Shown here: piece by piece, positions 34,421 through 47,385 of the stretch | Layout of the letters: the number at the start of each line of letters is the position of its first letter | Position numbering within the stretch: position 1 is the stretch's first letter | Source: Balanoglossus misakiensis | Taxonomy: Eukaryota; Hemichordata | NCBI GenBank assembly: GCA_040954595.2 | Contig: CM082598.2 | Location: 7,936,001-8,000,000, forward strand | DNA: 64,000 bases | Reading direction: 5' to 3' | Position numbers and translations under genes: made by a program | Notes under the pieces: generated by a model | Database searches by the model: none | What the model saw: only the letters and a program-made list of their open reading frames with translations | What the model was told of the DNA's origin: nothing

Positions 34421-35314
34421 CAAAAAAAAAAAAAAAAATCACAGAAAAACTCAGACTCGATCACGGATATCGAAAACAGGGGAATGGCGTAAACAAAAGA
34501 TCAGCTGATTGCAATCAATCCAGATACCGTACATTTCTAGTATCATATTCAAACATCAGGAAATAAATAATGAAGGTTTATTGAAAATTCATTAAGGGTT
34601 CTGCTGAAATATATCTGAAAAAGTTTTGATTTTTGTGAAATCTTGGTGAGGACTCAGGCAATATTTGCATTCATTGGCGTTCTCAGGAAAGTTCACGTAT
34701 ACGAGCGCTCGAAAAGTTGCATTACATAAACAAACTCGCCCTCGATCGACCCTCTGTATCGCGTAGACAACATGACAGTGACAACTGCGGCATAACTTTT
34801 TACGTATAACTTTTTTGACATGACTGCTTGGTACATGGTACACGGTATGTATGGTGAAAGAATGTCAAATCCAGTATCATTGAGAGGTTTGCTTTACGTG
34901 TGGGACCGAGCCATGTTGAAAAGAGCAGATGACATGTAGAGCCGCATAAGGAAGAAAAAAAATAAACAAATCGCTAGTCAAGGTCAGATTTGTAATTAAT
35001 AAATATCGCAGTACATTGTATTTATTCTGTGTATGTTTGCATTTCTTTTTTAGCCCTTAATATGTTCGCATTGTTTGAAAGCTCCGTTATTCAGTTTGGC
35101 TGGTTCTTGAGTGTGTGGCGCGTCCACATCAAAACACGATACATTATCAGTAATAATTTACAGCTATGATGTCACAAAATTCACTTGATCAAGCTATAAT
35201 ATTAAATATTTTATATCGATGTTGAGGGGCCTTAGTGATGTCCAAAAGAAGCTATGATTATGTAAATTTTATGGAAATTAGCCCCCACTCTATGATTTTT
35301 CGCAGGGAGAACTC

Positions 35315-35680
35315 TTTCTCACACTCCTGGCACGCTGGGAGTGTGAGAACAGAGTGTGAGAACAAATTGTTCTCACACTCTCACTAAATCGAAAGCTGTA
35401 TATGACGCGAGCGCTGATTGGTTGACAAAGCATTCTTTTGCTACGCGCGCTAAAAGTTATCCAATGGCGCGATGTGTATTACAGGGACAGAGACTACAAC
35501 ATGCCCAAGACGACAGTTCCAGAGTCATTTATTCAATGTTTTAACGAATTTGGCTAATTTGTGACCGTGTGAGAAAAATAATCTCACACACCAAGGACCT
35601 GCGGCTCGTGTGGGACAGAAAATCCCAAACTCGTGTGAGAAATATGATCACAGGTCCTTGGGAGTGTGAGATTCTATTAG
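35315..35680. mobile_element. About 366-bp insertion with TCTCACACTCC inverted ends
   Basis: It interrupts a repeat whose intact form is at 31380-31545. Ends read CTTTCTCACACTCC and GGGAGTGTGAGA, inverted to each other. Inside are GAGTGTGAGAACAAATTGTTCTCACACTC and a hairpin CCAAGGACCTG..CAGGTCCTTGG (35600-35662). No coding capacity. Confidence 0.65.
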
Positions 35681-35947
35681 TCCTGATATGTTGTCCCCCG
35701 TAAATATTATTTGTCCTCCTTTATAACCTGCTGCGGGTCACAATGTCCCCATGCTTCACAGTACAATATTTTACCCACAATTCTCTACTATTTGTATCAT
35801 TGAACGTGCCAATTTAATAACTTTTTCTGTTTAATAACTTTTTCTGTTATACATTTATTTATTTTTATCTAGGAAAAGTATGTTGAGCAATTAGAGTGAA
35901 AATTTCAAAATCAAAATTAGAAGCCATAGGAATCTAGATATTCATGT

Positions 35948-36355
35948 ACTGCAAATGTCACACTTTAGGGGAAACAAGCAATGACTAACTGAGGTGGCCA
36001 GTCTCTGTTGAAAGTTAACATGTAAATTTCTATTGTACTGTCAATAGAAAAATCAATTTTTGTTTGATTAAACGGGTATTTCAAGTGTCCCTGTTTTACT
36101 TCAAACTTCTTTGTATAGCTGGTTATGCAATTGTTTGATTATTTTATAAAATTAGAATCTCCTCTCTCAATAATGCATAATTTTAAAAATAATTTGAAAT
36201 GGTTATTCACAGTAAGATTTGCCTGAAAAGTACGATATCGAACTTGGTATTAGTGATCTACAATTCTCTGTTCACATGTGAACTATGCCTGGTTTGACTG
36301 AGGATTATCTGTTGGTACAAATCAGAATGAATCATGAGATTTTTCTAGTACTGTG
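35948..36355 (+). pseudogene. Diverged inverted copy of the 1474-bp repeat unit
   Basis: Aligns in inverse with 20890-21305: GACTAACTGAGGTGGCCAGT, TCCTCTCTCAATAATGCAT, GTTCACATGTGAACTATGCC and CAAATCAGAATGAATCATG. It includes the start of the exon-like frame, which soon runs into a stop. Many substitutions show it is much older than the array copies. Confidence 0.75.
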
Positions 36356-37668
36356 TGCTTTCAAAAGCTGGCTGAAACACTGATAATATACCAATTTGCT
36401 TGTAAATTTGAGGAATTTTACCAGGTGAAATAACAATTTGTATTTTTATCTGTCTAGCTGAAGTTTGGTGATTATCATTATGCTCCATATTTGCCTTTGT
36501 ACTTTTACAAATATTTTTAATCGAGGTTGAAGATATGTAACACCACAAATATGTAGATTTGTATGTATTTGATAATAAACAGAGGTCGTGATAACATTTT
36601 TTGAGTGCGTATTTTTGATGAATTCATAAAACAAATGTGTCAAACTCCTTTTACTTAGCCTGCGTCGTACACATGTCTAATTCAAAATTCATCAAAATTA
36701 GCTACATTTTGAGTACAAAAGGTCGGGCAAGCAAATGATTATTTTGATCCCAGGGGATAGTCAGCGGTATGCGTATGGTTTATGTTGACCATTGTACAAA
36801 TAGAGAGGCCATTCCTATGCGTCAATATTGATGCACTTATTAAGATTTTCACGTCGAATGAGTATTTTGGCGTCAAATATACATAATTTTTGCATACACG
36901 CGACCTCTGATAAATGCAAAAATTTTTTTTAATAAACAGCGAAAATGGATGCATGACGATGCATGTAGTCTGTGACAAACGTAACATTCCATACAAAGCG
37001 TATGCTTTCATTTTTTGAGTGTCTAGCTATTACATTATATTTTCAGCGAATTTACTTGCAACACATTGCAGGATGCTACAATCTCTAGTACAAATTTGTT
37101 TGCGAAATTATGTTTGGCTTTACATTATATGACAAAAGTGAACATGTGTGCATGACTGCCAGATGCTGTTATTTTTCATTTGTCAAGTATACCAGGTCTC
37201 ATTCACTGGCTCTAGAGAGGCTTTATATATTATACAGACCTGCCAATAAGTATTTACGCACCTTGACAATGAATGTTTGCTATGAAAAATTATTCACAAA
37301 ATCGATCGACTGTAACTTATTTCCGAAAATAAATAAATAACCTACGGAAGGTTTAACCCATTTTAGTCAACACAGATGTGATGGTGCACCGAATATGACT
37401 GCATACGCGGCGAGTTTTCCGGCCAGTGAAAATTCCTAGGGTTATTGCAATGGCTGTATACTCATTTTCATTAACTTTTCGCGCCATTGTGTCCGTGGCT
37501 AATTTCCCTCTATTCATAGTTTAATCTCCACCAATCAGAGCTTTTAAATATAATTCTGATTAAAGTTTGGGGCGGGAAAATCTGCCAGATTTGCTTATGA
37601 ATATTCTGGTCGAGGTCGTCGGAGGTTGCTGCATAATTTTTGTTTGTAAACATTGAATCAATGAAATC
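36356..37668. other. No gene; upstream part of the Tc1-type element
   Basis: No convincing exon. The terminal repeat of the Tc1-type element should lie in the last few hundred bases but could not be matched to the other side. Confidence 0.35.
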
Positions 37669-39025
37669 ATGCCCAAAGTTCGCGAACTTCCTGAATTTGT
37701 GAAAGGTCAAATTGAGGCACTGCATAGGCAAGGTTTGAGAAACCGAGAAATCGCAAGGCAGCTTGGAATCACCGAAAGCAGCGTCAGGTACAACATTCGG
37801 AAACTTTTTCGAAATGGTAGCACGGACAATTTACCTCGATCTGGACGGCCAAGGCGAACAACTGAACGTGAAGAACGAATGTTGATTAGATCAAGTCTGA
37901 CGGACAGATTCAAGACGGCCCGTGACCTCCGTGCTAAAATTCACAAGGATACCGGGAAAGTTTTGAGTATGAGCACAATCAAATCTCGATTGTATAGAGG
38001 AGCCAGACTCCGTGGATGTGTGGGCAAGAAAAAGCCGAAATTACAACCCCGGCAAAATGCAACGCGACTACGTTTCGCCCGGCGTTACGTCAACTGGACA
38101 CCTGTTCAGTGGTCTCGGGTTGTTTAATCGGATGAGTCAAAGTTCACCGTGTTTAGAAGCAGAGGGAGAGTTTTCGTTAGACGGCGACCCGGCGAGGAGT
38201 ACGAAATTGACTGTATCAGTCCCACAGTAAAGTTTGGTGGTGGCAGTGTCATGGTTTGGGGGTGTTTCTCGGCTGCAGGGGTTGGTTCACTCGTTCGAGT
38301 CGAGAACACCATGAATCGCTGGAAGTACTTAGACGTTTTACAAAACAAAATGATACCATCGGCTTTGAGACTCGTCGGGCCCGATTTTGTGTTCCAACAG
38401 GATAATGCCCCCGTACATACTGCCTTGGATGTGAAATCATTTCTACAAAATTCCCAGGATTACGGCTATCCGTTCGACAATTTTACAACGTTGGAGTGAC
38501 CAGCCTAGTCTCCTGATTTGAGCCCCATTGCGAACCTGTGGGAGTTAAAGGGACAAAGTCTCTCTCTCGCTGCCCTTTTTTCCATTAATTAATACAAGAC
38601 ACTGTTTGATATTCTACATGTGGATATAGAGCGAATGAACGTTCAACCACACACAACTTCCATCCCTCTTATAGACAGGAGAGTGAAAAAACTCGCCAAA
38701 ATGAATAATAATTCTTTACCATTTATTCATTTTGGGCGAGTTTTTACTCTCATATCATACAATTGGGATGCAAGTTTTGTGTGGTTGATCATTGATTCAC
38801 TATATATCCACATGTACATTAACATAAACAGTGTCTTGTATCAAACATAATTAATGGGAAAAAGGGCAGCGAGAGAGAGACTTTGTCCCTTTAATCGACT
38901 TGGACGTTCATTCCCGTCCAATTCACAGCATCGACGACCTTTTTAACCGCATAGTGACATCGTGGGAACAATTTCAGCAAAATATGTGTCGGAAACTCGT
39001 CGATACTATGCCGAATCACCAGTGA
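37669..39025 (+). pseudogene. Dead Tc1-type transposase interrupted by a MITE
   Basis: Two N-terminal helix-turn-helix units (GLRNREIARQLGITESSVRY; MSTIKSRLYR) are followed by GRPRRTT and the catalytic core: SDESKF (first D), FQQDNAPVHT (second D) and SPDLSPIANLW, where the usual Glu of PIENLW is Ala. In-frame stops occur at 38125 (TAA), 38497 (TGA) and 38506 (TAG). A 342-bp MITE plus its duplicated TTAA sits at 38549-38894, and the frame resumes after it to a natural stop at 39023-39025. The uninterrupted length would be about 336 codons, normal for Tc1. Inactive through three stops, a lost catalytic residue and the insertion. Confidence 0.9.
38549..38890 (+). mobile_element. Complete 342-bp TTAA-type MITE
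   Basis: Flanked by TTAA at 38545-38548 and 38891-38894. The ends AGGGACAAAGTCTCTCTCTC and GAGAGAGACTTTGTCCCT are inverted, and most of the element folds on itself (CACTGTTT, CATGTGGATATA, TTCAACCACACA and CTCGCC..GGGCGAG arms). It landed inside the Tc1 transposase. TTAA targets are used by piggyBac and Kolobok; the AGG terminus fits Kolobok better than the CCY of piggyBac, from memory. Confidence 0.93.
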
Positions 39026-40929
39026 GAGATCATTAGGCGAGGGGGTGGACATACCCATTATTTTCATTTGGTTCGATCGATTTCACCTCATGAATATTCA
39101 TGACGTTCTTTTTATTGTTGTTCCCATAGAGAATGGAACGTTTCGCTGACTCCGTCGCACATCTATTTTAACGTCCGATATTTCTCGCTCAAATTTAATC
39201 ACAGATGAAAGATTTTTGTTGTATGACTGTTAATGTTATTTCTTGTGAATAGTTCCACCCTATGGTATAAGCCACGCCCCCCTTGGTTACTGTTGCTACG
39301 CCCCACAAGCTCAAAGCTTGTGGGGCATTGACCTCCATAGCTCCACAACATGGATGGGGAAACTAGATTCATTCAGCGATAGTCTGCGCAACGTTCCTGG
39401 CGATATTTCTGTATGCTACCTACCAGAGTTTAAAAACATATCCAAGAAGTCACAGGAAAAGGGTTCAATTAGGTATAATTCCCCCGTATTTCGAACGAGA
39501 GTGCCTGCATCGAGGACGATAGCGGCCGTATCACCCCCGGAATGTCGTGTTCGCGACGCAGACACATGAGTGAGGAATACGGGGAAATTATATGTTTATC
39601 ACATACATAGACCAAGTTTCCATGAAATTGAGCTTCTTTGTGAATTTAAATCATTTCAGCGAAAAAATAGCACTATTTTAAAACGATCGAAAGATCATGT
39701 TATGCGGTCGGGGTCACATGCAAACGGACATGAAACCGCGATCAGCTGTAGCAATGGCTGTAGTAATAACGGGCCTCGAAGGTTAAGTTTATCGTGCTAA
39801 TTCTGAGTGAAATCAGACGAAATACGAGACACAAGAGGTATCACTTCACATGAAGATATTTTTGGTAGGTAAATATGGATGAAAACACTGATAACACGGC
39901 GAATTCAGAAAACTACGTGTACGTTACTTGGATTGACAGCGCGCGGCCCCATTGTTTACAACGCCGGACATTTTATAACGGGTCGAACAACATTGACTTT
40001 TCGAATGGAAATTGCAAGCAGCATATGAATGTCAAAATTTTCAAACACTTTAGCAATAAAATCATTGTTGAATATTTATATTGAAGACGTGTCAGTTTAA
40101 AATCTAAGCGCAAACTTTTAATATCCACCACCTGAGACACCTCTCTCTCTGCGTTTTTGGCTTTGAAAACGGAACAAAAAATATACTCGATGTTGGGTCA
40201 AGGTACCTTTCATCTGATTTACATCTCTTCACTATTCTGGCCGATATTTTAAAACCATTAAGTTCCTAAAACTGAAAAAAATACTTCCAGTCTGTCTATC
40301 TCTAACTGAGCGTGTACTGTAGGCTGGGCCATGTTGTTGATTATGTATGTGGGACAAAATGGCGGTTGTGTGAACAGCATGACTTTTCTCGGCTCTGATT
40401 GGCTGAGGGTTCAGTGTGATGGACAGCTGTGGAACCATGAATTGGCAGGTCTGTACATACATGTACATGTCTGTACATATTATTCTTGATGTTGTTGTAA
40501 ACATTTCTTTTGTGTCTGTTTCAAAGTCAGATGTGGAGGGTTATAACGCCTTGATTCATAGGCTGTGTGACTTTTGAAAACCATCACTCACATTCATGGA
40601 AGAGTTTTATCCTAAAAACAGTATACTTCAGTTGTCCCTAATAATAGCCTTTGTGTAAATTTCCCTTCTCTAAAGTGAGACAGAAGTAAAGAAATCATCT
40701 TCATAATGAAGATGTATGGGATAGCTGGTGAAGTGCTCAATACATTCCCTTCAGTGTGTGTTCCACTAGATGAAACAGTACTACAATGTGGAGGCAGTAC
40801 GGATGAGGTGCGTTCAGTTGGCATCCTTCAGTCTTGAGAGATCAATTGAATCTTCATGCTGGGATGCTGGTCTAGATCTGGAACAGCATCAGGTGTGACT
40901 AGTCAATCCAATGTGAGAATGACTGTCTG
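39026..40929. other. No gene recognised; one short hairpin
   Basis: An 11-bp perfect stem with a 3-base loop, CCCCACAAGCT..AGCTTGTGGGG, lies at 39302-39326. Open frames near 39318 and 39875 have no known domain or splice context. Confidence 0.4.
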
Positions 40930-41720
40930 TCTGATACTTTAAACAGGTGAAGGCTTAGGAGGAGCTGTTTGCCTGGCTTGATGCCTTTCTTCTCTGTCTC
41001 TTGACTCCGCACATTTTGGAGAGCCGTTGCCAACCACTTGTCTTCAGGTCATTCGGTCTGAGGCTAATTTTTAGACTCCCAAGAGTTTGTGTCAATGTCC
41101 AGAGACTTTGTGTCTTATTTGCAAACATCCCTGTGGTGTAACTGTCAGGTCTGCTTTGGTCTGTTCGCCATTAAGTGTCAGTTCGCCATACAGGAGGTCT
41201 TTTAGGATCCACCCATCATCTGTGAGCACATTGCCAAGCCAGTGTATTGTGTCTCTGCTTCAGCAGACTGTACCAGGTACATGCTAGAAATTCCAACTCT
41301 CTTCAGGACAGTGGTGTTAGTAACTTTGTCTTGATATTTCACATCCAGGATACGTCACAGGCAGCACATGTGAAAGGGTATTGACCTTATGTTCCTCATA
41401 GGTGCTCCAAGATCCACTGCTGTACTGTACAAATTAAGGTACTCACAACACAAACACTGCATGAAGATGTGGACATCAGTGTCACACTTAGTAATAGCCT
41501 GCATCCAGTAGTCCCAAAGTAGGAGGGCTTTGCGATTAAGAAGAACAAAGATCTGAGCTAACAAATTGCATAAGGTAAATTGGTCTCCTGGTGAGGTATA
41601 TACCATCCACCTGAGCTGGCATGATCTCCAGTATATGCCTTGGTGAAGTACAATGCAATCTCCACTGCACTATTGCTATAATGGCCTGACTATTCATAAT
41701 TCCTGAGGAGCAATGATTCA
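40930..41720 (-). pseudogene. Degraded LINE reverse transcriptase, C-terminal part
   Basis: Reading the minus strand in pieces gives the familiar C-terminal order of non-LTR element proteins: DGIYLTRR, then NTFHM-like, RILDVKYQDKVTNTTVLKRV, LLKQR, LKDLLYGEL and a tail resembling IDTNSWE..ASDR. Pieces lie in different frames and include stops, so several frameshifts have accumulated. The upstream polymerase core is not recognisable. Confidence 0.7.
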
Positions 41721-44500
41721 TGGTTGGACAAATATTCATCACATGGTGAGAAACATGTGGATCTGGGAGCCTGCTATAAGATAGCTTGGGGTTGAAAGCA
41801 TGAGTTGATGGTCTACCTCAAAGTAGTTTTCAGGAATAGAGTGATCTGACCTGACCCATCCTCCTGGCAAAATATTTTTTCTTGGCTCCCTTGGCATTAT
41901 TTCAAATTGCGTGTATCATAAAAAGGCCAATCAGCTAGACAGGCCTCCCCAATAGAGATAAGTCACAGCTGCTAAAACCATCTCAACACATACCAAGAAC
42001 CATAGACAATAGTAAAGAGAAAAGAAAACTAATACATATTTAGATTACAAACTGCGAATGGATTGACTGAGGGAACAGGATCCAGTGAGTACATGAGTGA
42101 TAAAAGGATTTGAGAGAATAATTAAACAGAGCTCGTGCCTGGTCGGTTGATGTGGTATTGGCTGTTCTTGTCTACTAACACTACTTGAATGGATCGGGCT
42201 ATGTGCTTTCTGGTGATATAGTAAAAGACAGAACTGCATGAAGCTCAGTTTTACGTGCAGGGGTTAATTCCCACGACACTGGACTGCCAGACATGCAGAA
42301 AAAATGGTCTGATGCAAATCAAGACTTGTAGTGAAGCACGAAGGTTGTCAGGTGATTGTCACCATACATTTCACTGCATTTTGAGGCCTGTCCCCAATGT
42401 GTACCGTCTTTGATGGAAACATTTTTACACTTGAGTGATTTGGCCTGAGCAATATCCATAAGATCCCATTGAAACTGACGGATTTAGGTAAAAAAGTTGT
42501 CATCAAGTTCAGATGACCAGAGGTCTCAGAAAGATGAAGCTGCCCACAACTTGACAGAGCTGACAATATCAGAGATATCAATGACAACACTGGTAAATGA
42601 CACAAGGAAGAGGATCACTATGATCAGAGGCAATACTAGCTGAGAGGTGTATCTTAGTGATCACAGGTGGACGTATACCCCACAGGTGTTGCCTGCACCT
42701 CAATAATATCATATGTACACGCACATGTACATGTATACCGGTAACCTATAAAATGATAGTTTCGTAATGTGGAAAGAATAGTATGCCACTGGCGACAAGG
42801 AAAAGGGAATTCTGACAACTGCTAAAAATTAAAGTGACATGGAATATTGGCAGCCAATGGGAAACCCATTTGCTATAAGTACACATTTCTGCCTTGTGAG
42901 CTGAATGCCAAGTTGAACTGTCCTCCAGGGTGGGACCCTGTGGTGATCCATGATTGCTGCATCCCCAAATGGCATGCTAGACACTTGCCTCCGATGAATA
43001 GGGGTATATATGTGACATAGCTGTATCCCAGAAGCCCCGGTGCAGAAATCAGCAGTGTGATATACAGCATGTCTGTTACAGATCGTCAGCCATGCACTTC
43101 CATATTTGGAAAAATCAGTGATGGGATAAATACCCTTTTTGTCTGTTGGAGTGGGAAATCTGCTGAAATATTCCACTATAGGAGCAAAATAATTCACTAT
43201 ATAGACTCCAAGAGTTACTGAACAAGTGTTCTCAGCACAATGCTACTAACCTCCCTCAAGTGATTCTGCTAGATTTCAAGACAGCAGTTATAATATGTAA
43301 ATACGAACCAATGCTAAGTGGACAAAGTTGCAAATACTACAGCTGGGCTGGTGGCTCCATGCCTCATAAAGCAAGATTCTGCAATATTGAAGTCAGGACA
43401 CACATGGGCCATAGGAGTATGAAAGTAGAAGTAGCACCCAAACCATACACCTACTAAGGGTGTGGGTGTAGCAAAATGTTTGACACAAGCATTAGAAGCA
43501 AGAGCCTGTAATTTACACAAAGGCTAAGAAGGCAATACAAAGCAGTATACTCTGTTTATATGTTCTCCAAAGATGTTGATCAACATACTCTCTTACGTAT
43601 GTTCTATAATTAGCACATGTTTTTTGAACGTGAAAGAAGACTTCCAATCATTGTAGGGACGAACTCTCAATGTCATGGTCCACATTTTCTGAATTCAAAT
43701 CTGTAAGCGATTCCAAATTCTTAACTGAGACCTTGTTTCAAAGGGTCAACGGTTATGATTACAAATTCTACGATTTAGTCTTCCAAGGCTCCGCCTAATC
43801 TAGTTCTTGAATAAAACAGATTTTCCATGGACTCTCCTCGTCAAGTTATGCAAGGCAATCCATTGTTAATGACACTGTCTCTACTGGATCGACAGTTCAA
43901 GGGGCGAAATCATAACACCAAACAAATAACCCACAAAAGTGACAAATTGGCGATGACATGAAGAAATTCACACAAAGTGGTGTCTGCTGGGAGCTGTATC
44001 AAACCTCACTGCAAACAACACGTCACAATACCATCCAATATGGACCAATAGCCACATTAGATTATTCTGTGAAACAAATCAATGAAAATGTGTATCGTAA
44101 AACACAGTCATGGAACCATGTGTAAACAAATTAGATATATTCAAAATCAAAATTGAATGACAGAGAAAAAAAAAATTCTGAATGCAGAGATTTTTTTTCT
44201 GAATGCGCAAGAATTCCTACTCCAAGCTAGGTAGTGGACATTTGCACATGGTACCCCTGACGTCAAGTGTACTATTTTATCGTAAAGCACACAGTCAGGG
44301 AAGTGTAAACAAAACTAGATATATTCAAAATCAAAGAAAATGAATGACTGAATGACTAAGTGATCAAATGTAACCTTTTCTGTACATTATGAAAAAAATA
44401 ATTGTAACTCATAGAAAATTGACATCTTTTCTGAATATTGAAGGTTTGATGTCAAATGGGCAATTTGAATCACTGGTTATCAATTTTGAGAAGGCTTTGG
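41721..44500. other. No feature recognised
   Basis: May contain older LINE sequence upstream of the remnant but no motif was convincing. An A-rich/T-rich inverted patch (GAATGCAGAGATTTTTTTTC) occurs near 44180. Confidence 0.35.
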
Positions 44501-44504
44501 CAAC

Positions 44505-44690
44505 CAGACCTGATGTATGGATTAACACCTCTCTACAACCCATTGTCTATGGGGCCAAGCCTCAGCGCCTATACATAAACTTTGTGTGTGTGGACACAAG
44601 CAACTCAAAGGATTAATGCTCTGTGTTTACAAAAGGCACATAGTGTCTCCAAAACTTTTCAAATTTTTATCAGTGTGACCGTGGTATTAT
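44505..44690 (+). repeat. Dispersed repeat related to 4850-5075
   Basis: Inverted relative of the segment beside the HECT gene. It retains CCCATTGTCTATGGGGCC where the other copy has a 26-base homopolymer. Confidence 0.65.
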
Positions 44691-44984
44691 AAACAGGTAC
44701 CCTACACTTTGAATGACACACACACTTACACCACACAAACAAACAAACAAACAACAAACAAACATAAATACCCTATATATACTATACTATAACAACAACT
44801 AACAAAATAACGTAATATACATATATAAACAAATAAGCTGTTCAAGTACAGATGTGTACACCAAAATTAACTAAATTTACAAAAATATATAAAAATGCAT
44901 GGCAGGGATGCCCCCAAAACTACCGTAAGCACTGCAAGCTGGGAGTCCATGCGTCTGCGGACCTCTATTGACAGATGAGACATC

Positions 44985-45180
44985 ATGGAGACTGCATGGT
45001 AGTCAGACTTCTGGTCCAAATCATCTTTGCCAGTTGGCATGGAGATAAATATTCGTCATCCTGCAACACAGCATCTAGTTTCTGCATGGTAATTGGACTT
45101 CTGGTCCAGATCATCTTTCTTAATAAACCAGTTGGCATAGAGATCAATCTCCACCATCCTGCAGCCCAGAATCTAGTTTC
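44985..45180 (+). repeat. Two-copy tandem repeat of about 95 bp
   Basis: CTGCATGGTA.T..GACTTCTGGTCCA.ATCATCTTT, CAGTTGGCAT.GAGAT and ATCTAGTTTCT recur in the same order in both units. Confidence 0.75.
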
Positions 45181-45323
45181 TCGTATCTTAAAAAAGCAAA
45201 CAGATGCCATACAGGAATATGTAAGTGATGAGCTGGGGGTGGTGGTGTAAAATGGGGAGTAATTTGACTGCATGTGAAACAAAAGACAGCTTCCCGCAAT
45301 CAAAAGCCCTTTATAACTCCAGG

Positions 45324-45725
45324 TAGTCTAGAATCTATCCGTTCGTAGTCGCATTCACCCTACTACCGTCTAGGAACGCCTAACCAAAATCTAGTAAGGC
45401 CATAAAAATGGTAATTTGAATGTGAATAGTCTCCAACTGAGCAGTCTGACGTCAAGCGTCACCATGTGATCATGATTATGTATCATTCGGGGCGGAGCTA
45501 CATTGTAAACATAATTAATGATGTTGAATGTTAATTATGTTTACAATGTAGCTCCGCCCCGAATGATACATAATCATGATCACATGGTGACGCTTGACGT
45601 CAGATTGCTCAGTTGGAGACTATTCACATTCAAATTACCATTTTTATGGCCTTACTAGATTTTGGTTAGGCGTTCCTAGACGGTAGTAGGGTGAATGCGA
45701 CTACGAACGGATAGATTCTAGACTA
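45324..45725. mobile_element. 402-bp palindromic element, 9-bp target duplication (Mutator-like)
   Basis: Two arms of about 195 bases, nearly perfect inverses, are separated by about 11 bases around 45524. The termini TAGTCTAGAATC and GATTCTAGACTA are inverted. AACTCCAGG is duplicated exactly at 45315-45323 and 45726-45734. Long terminal inverted repeats with a 9-bp duplication are the hallmark of Mutator-like elements (established); non-autonomous because no protein fits inside. Confidence 0.88.
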
Positions 45726-45734
45726 AACTCCAGG

Positions 45735-47099
45735 CATTGTCTTTGCAGTACAGAATCCATCAAGTGCAGTCTATATGCAGTCTACATGACAATGATTCAT
45801 CCTCAGTTTTTATGGACTTGTTATTTTGTGCCATTCTAATTGACTTGCTAGGTGTTTTGTTGGATGTTTGTTAAACTTGTAACGAGCAGTAATGAGCAGA
45901 AACTTGCAGTAATGACCAATAACATCCTAGAAATTGACAGAATGGGTAATCACAAATACTGTGGAAATGACAATCGTTTCCAATTTCATAATGGTCATCT
46001 GAAGTTATGCAATCAGTGTCAATTATCATGACCATTTTCATGGAACTAAACAGTTGTTTAATATCATATCATTGCTGGAAAAAAGTCATCGTCAATGACT
46101 TCGTTCACGCTGGTTTGATGTTCTTGGTATTTGTGCTCGAGTGTTGGTTAGTTTTTGCATAACTTTACATGTTGTGCGTTGACTTAGATGTTTTCATCTA
46201 TGTGAACTGGCATACATGAATGTTTGAAGAAACTTTACAAACCCCCATATGAATTCCCATCTACATAAAATGGAGCAGCAAACAGTTATATTGATGTTAG
46301 ACCAGAGAAAAAAAATCTTGCTCATTAGAGTTTTTTGGCCCTAGTTCCAGGAGCGGCGAGCGAAAAAAAAAAATATATTTTTTGGGGCCGAAGGTAAACC
46401 GCGGTTCTCTGGCATATTTGCACAGATGCAGACATTGCGAGATAATTGCTTCCATTTTAACCAGATATATCTCTGTTTCATGTACTGTACTTGTAACTGA
46501 ATACTATATTTCCCAACAATAACATATAGGCAATTACATATACAGTTGGTGTTTGCACAACAAATTCCAAGTATTTCAACAGGCTCTCAGAATAAAATGA
46601 AATGCACAGCAAATCACTGAAATCCAACAATTTAGTATTGTCCTTTAATATTGTCCTGGTGGGACCTTGCATTTGAATGTTTTTCATTTTACTTTGGCCC
46701 CATCTCTTGGTCTCTTTACAACTGTCTCTACATTTTTTACAAAATGATCAAAAACCAATGTACAGACTATCTCTCACTGCACACACTGTTCTGGTCGCGT
46801 TAGCCATGTCTAATTTGTTCCAATCTGCACCAAGTTCATCAAACAGCTGAATAATATCATTGTAATAGTTTGTGGGAAACATCTATTTTGTCAGGCAGAC
46901 AGACTTCAGTAACAGTGGACATCATGATAAAACAAGTGACCTGTCGGTCAAAAGAGCTCTGCTGACTTAAACAGTGTAACCTGGGCAATGATATGAATAC
47001 CCAAGGTTTTAATTCATAACAATTGTATGGGTGAGCACGTTGCTCTGTTGTTTGTGAACATACATGTACAAAGTATTTAGCATATAATTATTGTGATTA
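45735..47099. other. No feature recognised
   Basis: No exon or element ends supported. An ACCAGAGAA..TTCTCTGG inverted pair around 46300-46410 may be another small foldback. Confidence 0.35.
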
Positions 47100-47385
47100 G
47101 CTGTTTGTGAAAGGGATTATACCAAATTTCAGCTCCATCGTACACACATTCTACTTTTAGGTCTAATTTGCATATTCATGACCCCATCAAATCCAAATTA
47201 ACAAAATCAGGTAAGGGCACCATAACACACATTCCCCAACCAAATTTCAGCTAAATATCCCAAGTTGTTTGAAAGAAGAAGATTGAAATACCAAAAGTTG
47301 ACGGACGGACGGACAACGGACGGACACTTATCAACCTACTGCTACAGCTCGGCTGACACAAGTGACAGCGAGCTAAAAAAAGGCA
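47100..47385 (+). repeat. Repeat with GACGGACG tail
   Basis: Contains two ACCAAATTTCAGCT blocks, then TTGACGGACGGACGGACAAC and GACAGCGAGCTAAAAAA, a form typical of short dispersed retroelement 3' ends in invertebrates. Class not determinable. Confidence 0.45.

Noticed and set aside
39302-39326. Hairpin as a bacterial terminator or histone stem-loop
   Set aside because: Genome is eukaryotic, no U tract, and sequence does not match the histone 3' stem-loop.
44389-44616. 75-codon frame on the plus strand
   Set aside because: Its 3' half is a dispersed repeat shared with 4895-5075; no domain.
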